Positions 7,754 through 16,085 of a stretch of 64,000 bases of DNA are shown here, piece after piece. The stretch's first letter is position 1. Each line of letters starts with the position of its first letter. The stretch is from Leptospira johnsonii (lineage in GTDB: Bacteria > Spirochaetota > Leptospiria > Leptospirales > Leptospiraceae). Location: the NCBI RefSeq assembly GCF_003112675.1, contig NZ_BFAY01000006.1, positions 310,001-374,000 of the forward strand, read 5' to 3'. The notes beneath the pieces are model-generated. The model had not been told where the DNA came from, did no database searches, and worked only from the letters and a program-made list of their open reading frames with translations. Both the position numbers and the translations under genes were made by a program.

Positions 7754-9760
7754 TCAACCCGCTCCCACGTTTCCTACGATGGTGAATCCAAGATAGAAAA
7801 TGAAGGCCAAGGAAGCTCCGAATCCTGCAAACACAAGAGTGAATCTCAAGTATTTAGGATAGGAAGATTTGCCAGAAAGAAGATAAGCTCCACCTCCGAT
7901 ATAAGGCACCAAGGAAACGAATGCCAACCATACGTATTTGCTCGGGCTTATTTCTGATTTGGAAACCAGATCATAAACACTCAAGCTGACCAAACATACG
8001 TAAAGAAGAAGTGGAAGTAAATATCCGAACCAACGGAAGATCACTATCTGAATATCCAAAGGTTTTGGTACCGAGAATCCACCAAGAACGTCCCCGAATT
8101 TTGGTTTTCTTTCTGCGAGGATTTTGGCCGCTTCTTCCGGAAGTTTTACTTTATCCAGATCTAAACCGAAATCTTCGAAAGGATGGATCGCAGGTTTAAC
8201 AGGAGCAGAAACTCCGCCAGGAAGATTCGTTTGAGGAGGAGGAACCGGTTGGTTCTTCCAATCTCCGCTCGGATAAATTCCGTGAGTTGCATCCACCATC
8301 AAAGAAAGCGCGTTATAGGCTGTGAAAATCTCTCCGCCCATAGGAAATCTGATCCCTGAACCGCAAGAATTCGTTTTTTCTAATAAAGGAGGGACAGAGG
8401 TTTGGAATTTATTATTAGAGAAACAGTTTCCAATACTGATCGGCCCTGCAAGGGTCAAGTCTCCGAAACCGGAAGAATGCACAATGTTTCCTTCCACAAC
8501 GTTCCTATGAGAGAACCAGAAATTCTCATCCAGGTTTGGGAAGATCGCAATCCCGTGGTTATCATGTCCGATCACTACGTTATTCTTGATAACATTATTG
8601 ATACCGCCTGCAATCAAGATCCCTGTTCCGTAAGTAGGATATTCCAGAGGTTTGATTGGAGCAGTCAGGTTATTATTGTCATAGATCAGGTTTCCGATGA
8701 TGGTGGTCTCTCTTTCCGGAGGAAGAAGTTCCCTATCCAAAGAATTCGGTCCTAAACCTACGATATTGTTTCTCCAGATGGAACTGATGATGTATAATTC
8801 TCCTCCAGCGTTCGTTCCGGAATAACCCAGGGCACTATTCTCGGAGATCACATCATAAAGGATGGCTTTACAAGGATAACATTGGCCCACATAAATTCCC
8901 GCGTCAGGAGATCCGGAAGCATAAGAATGTTCTAATACTCCGTTCACTGAATCGAAAGCGTAAATGCCGTAGTCCCCGTTATTATAAGCGGTAAGATAAG
9001 AACCTCTATATCCTTTTACACCAGTCCAAAAAAATCCGTTTAAGGTGGAGTTCCTCGCAGTCATGTTTTCTACTGCAACTCCATTCGCTCCCACAACGAT
9101 CACACCATTCGCTCTTTGGAATTGACCGTCTAAGATTACTTTATTTCTATCCGTTCCCCTTAAGGTAAGAGAAGGAGTAGTGACCACCACTTCTTCGTAA
9201 TATACACCTTCGTCGACCAGGATAAGATCTCCCGGAGAGGCAGCATCCACTGCGTTTTGGATAGTAGGATACATTTGTGGAACCTTACGAGTGGTTCCGG
9301 AAAATTTTTCGGCGACCTTCCAATCCTTACCGGCTCTTGCCGCAGGATTATAAGCTGCATTTCCTACTACTATATCACCAACCATTCCGCTCTTTCCATC
9401 AGGAGAAGCGTGAAAGCTACAGTAATAAGGAAAAACTCCCTCTTTAGGATAAGTGATCTTTACCTTGGCGCCCCTAGGCATCACGATATTACCGAAACTC
9501 TTTTCGGTAGACCAAGACTTGTCCACAGCGATCGCATTGTGAGGGTTTGCCCCCGAATTGACAAATTCTATCTGACCACCGACAGGGATCTTTTGCATAG
9601 GGGGAGAAAATGCATTATCCACCATAACCACATGGGCAAAACCTTCCGTTGCCTCTCCTTCTTTGCTACTGCAAGAAGAAGCGAAGGCTCCCATCAAAAT
9701 TCCCAGGACCAATAGCCCTAGAACGGGAACGTATCTTTCTTTTAATTGAAACTTAGGCAT
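7754..9760 (-). CDS. Cupredoxin / NosD-like beta-helix / membrane lipoprotein
   Basis: About 668 residues in four parts. (1) Lipoprotein signal with lipobox A-S-S-C at about 30. (2) Plastocyanin-like domain, about 40-130, with the copper ligands visible: His in N-P-H-N-A, Cys and His in Y-Y-C-S-F-H-A, and a Met in G-K-S-G-M-V-G. (3) Right-handed beta-helix, about 150-480, with NosD/CASH-type repeats such as I-V-E-N-M-T-A-R-N-S, G-I-Y-A-F-D and N-V-V-I-G-H-D-N-H-G-I. (4) Three C-terminal membrane helices resembling the next protein. The ATG at 9760 has AGGAGAGG upstream; the longer open frame from 9907 lacks support. NosD-type helices take part in copper delivery to nitrous-oxide reductase, but no nosZ or nosFY is here. 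Blue-copper electron transfer to the downstream oxidase is a reasonable inference. Confidence 0.8.
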   Translation of the reverse strand: MPKFQLKERYVPVLGLLVLGILMGAFASSCSSKEGEATEGFAHVVMVDNAFSPPMQKIPVGGQIEFVNSGANPHNAIAVDKSWSTEKSFGNIVMPRGAKVKITYPKEGVFPYYCSFHASPDGKSGMVGDIVVGNAAYNPAARAGKDWKVAEKFSGTTRKVPQMYPTIQNAVDAASPGDLILVDEGVYYEEVVVTTPSLTLRGTDRNKVILDGQFQRANGVIVVGANGVAVENMTARNSTLNGFFWTGVKGYRGSYLTAYNNGDYGIYAFDSVNGVLEHSYASGSPDAGIYVGQCYPCKAILYDVISENSALGYSGTNAGGELYIISSIWRNNIVGLGPNSLDRELLPPERETTIIGNLIYDNNNLTAPIKPLEYPTYGTGILIAGGINNVIKNNVVIGHDNHGIAIFPNLDENFWFSHRNVVEGNIVHSSGFGDLTLAGPISIGNCFSNNKFQTSVPPLLEKTNSCGSGIRFPMGGEIFTAYNALSLMVDATHGIYPSGDWKNQPVPPPQTNLPGGVSAPVKPAIHPFEDFGLDLDKVKLPEEAAKILAERKPKFGDVLGGFSVPKPLDIQIVIFRWFGYLLPLLLYVCLVSLSVYDLVSKSEISPSKYVWLAFVSLVPYIGGGAYLLSGKSSYPKYLRFTLVFAGFGASLAFIFYLGFTIVGNVGAG

Positions 9761-9825
9761 CGGAATTCCTCTCCTCATATTCGAAGTATCCGGGAATTTC
9801 ACCCGAAATATGCCTTTTTTAAAAT

Positions 9826-9841
9826 GTGAGCTTTTGCTCAC
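9826..9841. promoter_or_regulatory. Palindromic candidate operator upstream of the copper operon
   Basis: GTGAGC-TTTT-GCTCAC, perfect, flanked by A-run and T-run that extend the symmetry after one mismatch. It sits 66-81 bases before the ATG of the cupredoxin protein, in the 188-base gap after nhaC. It does not fit FNR (TTGAT-N4-ATCAA) or CRP (TGTGA-N6-TCACA) spacing. The regulator is unknown. Confidence 0.45.
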
Positions 9842-9948
9842 TTTTCGAGTATTTTCGCATATCGCTGTGACGACACAAGCATTTTTCTGAGATTTATAAT
9901 CGAGCAAATGTTATAGAAACCTTCTTCTTCTTAAAAGCTAAAAAGATG

Positions 9949-11397
9949 TCAGGAAAACTCTTTTTTAGATTCCGGATCCTTTCCAGCCAGACCCCAACCT
10001 GTCCATCCAGTAAGTAAGGAAAACAAAGGAGAAAGTAAATTTAAGAATGCGTAAGGAAGATACACAAGTGTAGGAACTCCTAATGCAGTTGCCATAAAGG
10101 AACCGCAGGAATTCCAGGGAACTAAGGCAGAGGTCATTGTTCCCGAATCCTCTAAGCATCTGGAAAGATTTCTAGGATCCAATCCTTTTCTGGCATAAGC
10201 TTCCTTGAACATTTTGCCCGGGACCACAATCGCGAGGTACTGGTCCGCGCAGAATAGATTGGTCCCCACACAGGTAAATACCGTAGCAGTGAACAAGGAA
10301 CCTCTGGCTTTGGCCCAGTTTAAAACCTTTTCTGCCAGCACCTGGGTCATTCCACCTCCCTCCATAATCCCCGCATAAAACATAGCGGAGATGATGAGCC
10401 AAACAGTGGAAAGCATAGAAGACATCCCTCCCCTCGATAATAATCCGTCCACGACTGCGTGTCCAGTTTTAACCTTAGTACCTTCAGAGGCGGCCGAGAC
10501 AAAATTTTTAAAAGCGGAAGAAGCTGCGTCTTGAAAGTTTAAAGAATTTGCATATATATTGGATTGGGTCAGAACAAAACAAACTCCTCCGCTCAAGATC
10601 CCAATGAAGATAGAGGGAATTGCAGAAACCCTAAAATAGATCAGAAAAAAAGTAAGAAGTGGAGGAAAAAGTAAAACCCAAGAAATTTGGAATTCGGTTC
10701 TCAATGCGGAGATCACGGGACCCGTTGCAGTTTCCGTTTCCCCCTGGCTTCCGTCCCAGCCTAAAAATCCGAAAGCCAAAAGGCAGATCCCGAAAGCAGG
10801 CAAAGTAGTCCTGGCCATATTACGGATATGTGATAAAAGAGAAACTCCAGTGATGGAGGATGCAAGATTCGTTGTTTCCGAAAAAGGAGAAAGTTTATCT
10901 CCGAAATAGGCCCCTGAGACAACTGCTCCAGCAACCATTCCCAAAGGTTTTCCAAGTCCCGCTCCCACTCCGATCAACGCAACACCGATAGTGCCTGCAG
11001 TGGACCAAGAGCTTCCAGTTGCTAAAGAAACAACGGAAGATAAGATCAAAGCGGAAGGTAAAAAGATCTCAGGCTTTAATAATTCCAGTCCCCATACTAT
11101 AAGTGCAGGAACGATCCCGGACCGGATCCAAATCCCGATCAATGCTCCTATCAAAAGTAAGATGAGTATCGGTTGCAAAACGTTTCGAAGAGAATCCAGA
11201 ACTGTGTTTTCAATTTTCTCCCAAGAAATTCCTCTGAGCCTGGAAATTCCCGCAGAGATTGCACCTGCGCTGAATAACAAAATCTGAGCCGGTCCTTCTG
11301 CGATCCCCCCTCCGAATAAATATCCTGCAATACTCAAAGAAAGGATCAAAAATCCAAGAGGAAATAAGGAGATCCAAAATCCTGGTTTTTCGTTCAT
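9949..11397 (-). CDS. NhaC-family Na+/H+ antiporter
   Basis: 482 residues with about 11-12 membrane segments. It contains the NhaC family hallmarks S-L-A-T-G-S-S-W-S-T-A-G-T-I-G, then G-A-V-V-S-G-A-Y-F-G-D-K-L-S-P-F-S-E-T-T-N-L-A. The second half has F-T-C-V-G-T-N-L-F-C-A-D-Q-Y. This inner-membrane carrier exchanges sodium for protons; members can also carry amino or organic acids. It overlaps the upstream RluA-type gene by four bases (ATGA), so the two are translationally coupled, an odd functional pairing. Confidence 0.88.
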   Translation of the reverse strand: MNEKPGFWISLFPLGFLILSLSIAGYLFGGGIAEGPAQILLFSAGAISAGISRLRGISWEKIENTVLDSLRNVLQPILILLLIGALIGIWIRSGIVPALIVWGLELLKPEIFLPSALILSSVVSLATGSSWSTAGTIGVALIGVGAGLGKPLGMVAGAVVSGAYFGDKLSPFSETTNLASSITGVSLLSHIRNMARTTLPAFGICLLAFGFLGWDGSQGETETATGPVISALRTEFQISWVLLFPPLLTFFLIYFRVSAIPSIFIGILSGGVCFVLTQSNIYANSLNFQDAASSAFKNFVSAASEGTKVKTGHAVVDGLLSRGGMSSMLSTVWLIISAMFYAGIMEGGGMTQVLAEKVLNWAKARGSLFTATVFTCVGTNLFCADQYLAIVVPGKMFKEAYARKGLDPRNLSRCLEDSGTMTSALVPWNSCGSFMATALGVPTLVYLPYAFLNLLSPLFSLLTGWTGWGLAGKDPESKKEFS

Positions 11398-12299
11398 CCC
11401 GGAAAATCCTCAGGCAAACTGGATCTGATCTTCGTTTTTATTCCTGTAAATGGATGAACGAATATTAGAGAACTGGAATGCAAAGCCTGTCGATTCATTC
11501 CAAGTTTCGAGATAAGATCCGGATCTTTTCCTTCTATAAACTCCAGAAATGCTCCCTCATCCTTACCGTAAATTTTATCCCCGAGCAATGGAAATCCCAA
11601 GGAATACATTGTAGCTCGAATTTGGTGGAGTCTCCCCGTTTTAGGAAAACAATATACTTTAGAAAAGGGAACTCCCTGGAGCATACCTTCTCCAATTTTT
11701 CGAAATGTAGTCTCACAGGTTTCCGGATTTTCTTCCGGAGTTTCTAATTTTTGAAAAGAATTCTCGGAGACGAATTTTCTTTTTTTACGGATCAAAGAAG
11801 AAGGATCCGAAATCAAAAATCCTTTCGCTCTAAGGCGGGTAGGAAAACTCCCCCAGACATAAGAGATATACGTTTTGTTTACCTTTCTTTTGGAGAATAA
11901 ATCGGATAATTTAGAAGCAGCTTCGGAATCCTTTCCAAAAACCACTACTCCGGATGTTTCTCTGTCCAATCTATGAATGGTATAAATTTTTTCGAAACGG
12001 GGATCTTCTTCTAATAGATCCGTAAGATTATTTTTTCTATATCTTCCGGCACTATGGATCGGGATATCTCCCGGTTTTTCTACCGCGATATAACGTGAAT
12101 CTTCGTATAAAATTTTGAAATCAGTTAGTATAGGTGGTTCGAAACTTTCTCCTGGAAGATAAAGTATCTCGTCCCCTTCTTTTACGGAATAAGAAGGTTT
12201 TGCAGGTTTTCCCTGGACAAGTATTTTACCTTCTTCTAATATTTTTCTCCAATTGGATCTGGATTGGTAAGTAAATCTGGAAGCTAGAAATACATCCAA
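11394..12299 (-). CDS. RluA-family pseudouridine synthase
   Basis: About 301 residues. An S4-like RNA-binding N-terminus (W-R-K-I-L-E-E-G-K-I-L-V-Q-G) is followed by the catalytic domain with H-R-L-D-R-E-T-S-G, whose Asp is the nucleophile, and the C-terminal T-G-R-L-H-Q-I-R-A motif. It isomerises uridine in 23S rRNA or tRNA; which position cannot be told. The start is a problem: TTG at 12299 encodes the Leu of the usual R-L-D-x-F-L-A motif. The frame stays open upstream (A-G-S-R precedes it) without any ATG, GTG or TTG before the previous gene's stop. The true start may be a rare codon further upstream. Confidence 0.85.
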   Translation of the reverse strand: MDVFLASRFTYQSRSNWRKILEEGKILVQGKPAKPSYSVKEGDEILYLPGESFEPPILTDFKILYEDSRYIAVEKPGDIPIHSAGRYRKNNLTDLLEEDPRFEKIYTIHRLDRETSGVVVFGKDSEAASKLSDLFSKRKVNKTYISYVWGSFPTRLRAKGFLISDPSSLIRKKRKFVSENSFQKLETPEENPETCETTFRKIGEGMLQGVPFSKVYCFPKTGRLHQIRATMYSLGFPLLGDKIYGKDEGAFLEFIEGKDPDLISKLGMNRQALHSSSLIFVHPFTGIKTKIRSSLPEDFPG

Positions 12300-12357
12300 T
12301 CTGGAACCGGCCTCTTCTTTTCCGATCTTTGTTCTGAGACCTTCCTGTGTAGGAGAA

Positions 12358-13569
12358 TTAGACAGACTCTTCTTCTCCTTCGAAACCCATATCCGGTATT
12401 TCTTCCGAAACCGCTTCCATTTCCGGAGGCGATTCCTCTTCAGGAGGAGGACCTGGATCCGGGACGCTCGATTCGGGGGCCTGGGAACCTTCTCCCGGTC
12501 CTAATCTTGAATCCACGAATTGGTTGAGCATCTCTTCTTCTTTAGAATTCAAATTGAAGAATTGTAAACCGATACGAAACATTTTGTCTGTGTTCGTGAT
12601 ATTTCGAATAACGGCTCTATAAGTGCCCTTGAGTTCTTGGTTCATTTGCAGATCGAAAAGTAAAATTTCCCCTACAGCAAAACTTCTGGAAAAGAATATG
12701 GATTGAGGATGGAAAAAACCAAGTCCGCTTCTACTTATATCTTCTGCGATACATCTTTCCTTAGATTCCTGGAAGAATCCGGAAGCGATCACATCTCTGG
12801 AAATTGCGGCTGCAAATAATGTGATCTTATTATAATCTTCCGTATCCATAGGTTTGTCCGAAAGGACTTGAACATATCCGAGAGGTGTATAATTTTTATA
12901 ACGGATTAGAACCGAAATTTCGGAAACAAATCTGGATTCTATCTTATTCAATGCGAGAAGTTTTAGATATTCTTCGATCGGAACGAAATTTTGTCCCGCT
13001 CCGCCTGAACTTCTTTCCAAACGATTGGTAACAAAGATGGATTGTTCAAAATTATACATGATCCGAAGACGGTTATCCATCCGATCCGAAAAATAGATCA
13101 AAGAATCAGGATAGGTTTCCTTCATTTTTTTGGCATGCTTTTGAAGGATAGTCTCTACTATTTTATCAACAAAACCTAATGAACGTCTTAAGTGAAGTTG
13201 GTTGATGAGATTTGTGAGAATGATAGGTTCTCCGCCCCCGCCTTCCAATTCCACCCTGCCTTGGGCACGTTTTGCCTCGCTGACCTTTACCGCCTGGATC
13301 CTAAGTAATTCCAGTCCATTGCCCGTATTTCTTTGGACAACTGTAAAGACTCCGTGGAAAAAATGATTATTGTGGGTGAGAAATAGTATCCTGGTCTTCT
13401 CCCCATCCGCTTTTCCAGGGAAAGAAGCCAGAAGATAGAGACCGTCTTTGATCCCTACGATTTTTGCGGGATAAGACCTGCCCTTAATTTCCACAGAAAC
13501 CGGCAGTCTCGCAAACAATGTTTGGAGGATTTTAGTCAGAGCCTCTGTTTCTTTGACAGTCCTATCCAA
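12358..13569 (-). CDS. PilZ-domain protein, DUF1577-type
   Basis: 403 residues. The C-terminal third contains C-I-A-E-D-I-S-R-S-G-L-G, the D-x-S-x-x-G half of the PilZ c-di-GMP-binding site, with one Arg just before it (E-R-C) where the canonical R-x-x-x-R would have two. The rest resembles the long Leptospira proteins described as DUF1577, with a beta-rich N-terminal domain and a mid-region with a Q-S-I-F-V-T-N-R-L-E-R segment. The tail is acidic and Pro-rich (E-E-E-S-P-P-E-M-E). A cytoplasmic c-di-GMP receptor is likely. It precedes the RluA-type gene on the same strand. Confidence 0.75.
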   Translation of the reverse strand: MDRTVKETEALTKILQTLFARLPVSVEIKGRSYPAKIVGIKDGLYLLASFPGKADGEKTRILFLTHNNHFFHGVFTVVQRNTGNGLELLRIQAVKVSEAKRAQGRVELEGGGGEPIILTNLINQLHLRRSLGFVDKIVETILQKHAKKMKETYPDSLIYFSDRMDNRLRIMYNFEQSIFVTNRLERSSGGAGQNFVPIEEYLKLLALNKIESRFVSEISVLIRYKNYTPLGYVQVLSDKPMDTEDYNKITLFAAAISRDVIASGFFQESKERCIAEDISRSGLGFFHPQSIFFSRSFAVGEILLFDLQMNQELKGTYRAVIRNITNTDKMFRIGLQFFNLNSKEEEMLNQFVDSRLGPGEGSQAPESSVPDPGPPPEEESPPEMEAVSEEIPDMGFEGEEESV

Positions 13570-13820
13570 ACTTTCCTCCTAAAGGATTCCTTATCCGTCG
13601 GCAAGGAATCCGAGTTTAACGGCTCCCTCGTTTAGGGAAAGGAAATTACTGGTTCCAATGAATTTTCCGGATCATTCTTCTTACTTTTTGAAGAAGTTCC
13701 TATCAGGAATAGCATTCTATACTTTGCATTATATTCTACTAATACGTTGTGGGGATGCCCGGGAAACCTTCTGTGGAATTGTATCAAAAGTCTGGCAAAA
13801 AGAAAAATCTAAGGTTGAAT

Positions 13821-16085
13821 TTAAGAAGAAGTTTCTTCTTTTTTTCTGAAAATAAATTCTTTCCTAATTTCGGAAATTTTGGAAACGCCTACCGTATTCA
13901 TTGCCTGTGCCAGACCTTCCGTGTATTGGCTCACCAAGAAACGGACTCCTGCCACTCCTCCACCTACCGCGGAAATTGCCATCGGTCTTCCGATCAGAAC
14001 GTTGTTCGCTCCTAATGCATGCATTTTAAAAACGTCTGCCCCACTTCTTACCCCTCCGTCCACTAAGATCGGAAAATCGGGGCCTAAGGCCTCTCGGATT
14101 GTAGGAAGAACTCTCGCAGTTCCTGGCATATCGTCCAAAACTCTGCCTCCATGATTGGAAACAACGATCGCATCCGCTCCCGCTTCTCTTGCAAGGATCG
14201 CATCTTCAGGACTCATCACACCTTTTAAGATAAAAGGTAGTTTTGTATAAGAACGTATTTTAGAAAGAGCATCCACTCCTCTCGTGATGGAAGGGATTTT
14301 TTTCTGGACTAATGTTTTGAAATTCACCGCATCTATATCCATTCCGAGAGCGAGAACTCCTTGAGCCTCCGCTTCTTGGAATCTTTCTTTGATGAGCCCC
14401 TCGTCTTCACGAGGTTTGCAGATGAGTATACCCTTTCCTTCCACTTTTTTGAGAGCTTCTAGAATGATCAGATATTTTTCGGGGCTTGCTCCGTCGCCTA
14501 ACCATGCTAAGCTGCCGGAAGCCAAACATCCTTCCAATAAAACTGCAGCCAGAGTATACTCATCCATGGCTCCGCTCATATTTGTGATTGCACCTGTCAT
14601 CGGAGCACACATGAAAGAAGTGGATAATTTCTGTCCTAAAAATAAGCTATCAGTGCTCGCCAGCACATTTTCTCGGATATATCTGGGCAGAATGGAATAT
14701 TCTTCTAATGCCTTGGTATTGTCCTGGAAGCTGAGCATTCTTCCTACTCCACCCATTCCCGGAACTCCGGAAGCGCAGTCCGTTCCATCGCAAACCTTGC
14801 AGACCCAGCAGATCTCCTTTCCGAAACGGGATCTTGCGTTAGCCGCAATTTCTTTTTCGGAAATAGAATACAATTCGTCCGAACTAAATTTAATGGTTTC
14901 TAATACTTTGGAGAATATACTCTCTGCCTGGCTCAAATTCTCAGCGGAGATGATCACATGCCCTGTTTTTTCAATATTATTCGTGGGCTCAGGAATAATA
15001 TCTCCCACTTTGTGCAGAAGAAAGATATCGGTTACACCTTCGATCTTTTTAGCTTCTTCCAATCCGTCGATCGAAAGTAGTTTTCCTTTAGGCGCAAGCA
15101 ATGCTCTTTCTATAGAAACTCTGTGAAATAATGGTTCCAAGTTATCAGGCTCTTCACCCAGGGCAATCAAGATGGCTGCGCGATTCAAATTGATCCCGCT
15201 TGATAAAGGAAAAGTCAAGGCTGACATGAACCCACCGGAAAGACGTGCTGCGATCTCTCCCACTTTTACACCTGTCGGAGTGACCTTGATATCTCCTTTA
15301 CCCGCACCTCTTCTGATCCCGAGTGCCTGCATTCCTCGGAACATCACATCCTCTATTTCCTTTTGGATCTCAGGAGAAAGAGCAGAAGGCATATTATGGC
15401 CCATCTCTATAAAATACGGTTCTCTTTCTATGATACGGTCTGCAAGACCTGTGATCATAAATTTGCCGTCCCATGCAAGTGCGTCCACGGAAACTTCAGG
15501 ACCTGGCATATATTCTTCTAAGATCATCTCGCCTGTAGGAGAATATTTTTTTGCATGTTTGAATGCTGCCTGGAGTTCTTCTCTATTATTTACTTTTACA
15601 ACTCCACGGGCTCCCATATTATCCGCAGGTTTCATTACCAACGGAAATTGTAGGAATTCCAACGCGTCACGAGTATCTTGGATACTCCATACTGGAGCAA
15701 AACCAGGAATAGGAACTCCGGCCTTTTTTAAACGTTCCCTCATCTTTACTTTGTTGGAAGCCGCTTCCGCATCAACGAATCTGATCCCAGGAAGATCCAG
15801 AGCGTTTGCTACTGCGGCTACGGTCATACTTGCATCCGTTCCTGCGGTGATGACCCCGTCTATCTTAGTCGTTGCGGATAATTTTTTGGCCTCTCTTACC
15901 ATTCCTTCTATGTCCTTAGTGGACATGATCAAAGGAAGATCACAAATTTTCAGACCTGGCGCCTCCGGATTCATATCCGCAACTACAGTTCTAAGAAGCA
16001 TCGTTTTTGCCGTTTGGATGATTGGGACCTGTAAAAGTCCTCCACCTATAATTAGGATCGTCTTACCTGCGATTTTTTTACTCAC
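13821..16085 (-). CDS. ATP-grasp ligase fused to FMN-dependent alpha-hydroxy-acid oxidase
   Basis: 754 residues with two complete enzyme domains. About 1-410 is an ATP-grasp ligase: a pre-ATP-grasp Rossmann start (I-L-I-I-G-G-G), M-K-P-A-D-N-M-G-A-R-G-V for ATP binding, L-E-E-Y-M-P-G-P-E, and a metal-binding E-I-A-A-R-L-S-G-G. A linker near 430 has a Cys cluster (C-W-V-C-K-V-C-D-G-T-D-C) and G-V-P-G-M-G-G, as in clostridial alpha-hydroxy-acid oxidising proteins. About 470-754 is the FMN barrel, with catalytic Lys (L-K-G-V-M-S), S-N-H-G-G-R and D-G-G-V-R-S-G-A-D-V-F-K. Both active sites look intact. The substrate is unknown. The start overlaps the mnmA stop (ATGA), so it is coupled to tRNA thiolation. 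Confidence 0.88.
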   Translation of the reverse strand: MSKKIAGKTILIIGGGLLQVPIIQTAKTMLLRTVVADMNPEAPGLKICDLPLIMSTKDIEGMVREAKKLSATTKIDGVITAGTDASMTVAAVANALDLPGIRFVDAEAASNKVKMRERLKKAGVPIPGFAPVWSIQDTRDALEFLQFPLVMKPADNMGARGVVKVNNREELQAAFKHAKKYSPTGEMILEEYMPGPEVSVDALAWDGKFMITGLADRIIEREPYFIEMGHNMPSALSPEIQKEIEDVMFRGMQALGIRRGAGKGDIKVTPTGVKVGEIAARLSGGFMSALTFPLSSGINLNRAAILIALGEEPDNLEPLFHRVSIERALLAPKGKLLSIDGLEEAKKIEGVTDIFLLHKVGDIIPEPTNNIEKTGHVIISAENLSQAESIFSKVLETIKFSSDELYSISEKEIAANARSRFGKEICWVCKVCDGTDCASGVPGMGGVGRMLSFQDNTKALEEYSILPRYIRENVLASTDSLFLGQKLSTSFMCAPMTGAITNMSGAMDEYTLAAVLLEGCLASGSLAWLGDGASPEKYLIILEALKKVEGKGILICKPREDEGLIKERFQEAEAQGVLALGMDIDAVNFKTLVQKKIPSITRGVDALSKIRSYTKLPFILKGVMSPEDAILAREAGADAIVVSNHGGRVLDDMPGTARVLPTIREALGPDFPILVDGGVRSGADVFKMHALGANNVLIGRPMAISAVGGGVAGVRFLVSQYTEGLAQAMNTVGVSKISEIRKEFIFRKKEETSS

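Noticed and set aside
9826..9841. FNR or CRP site upstream of the copper operon
   Set aside because: The half-sites and spacing (GTGAGC-N4-GCTCAC) do not fit TTGAT-N4-ATCAA or TGTGA-N6-TCACA.
13570..13820. A 63-residue frame in the gap between the PilZ gene and the fusion gene
   Set aside because: No homology, no ribosome site and hydrophobic composition that looks random; no gene is called in this 250-base gap.
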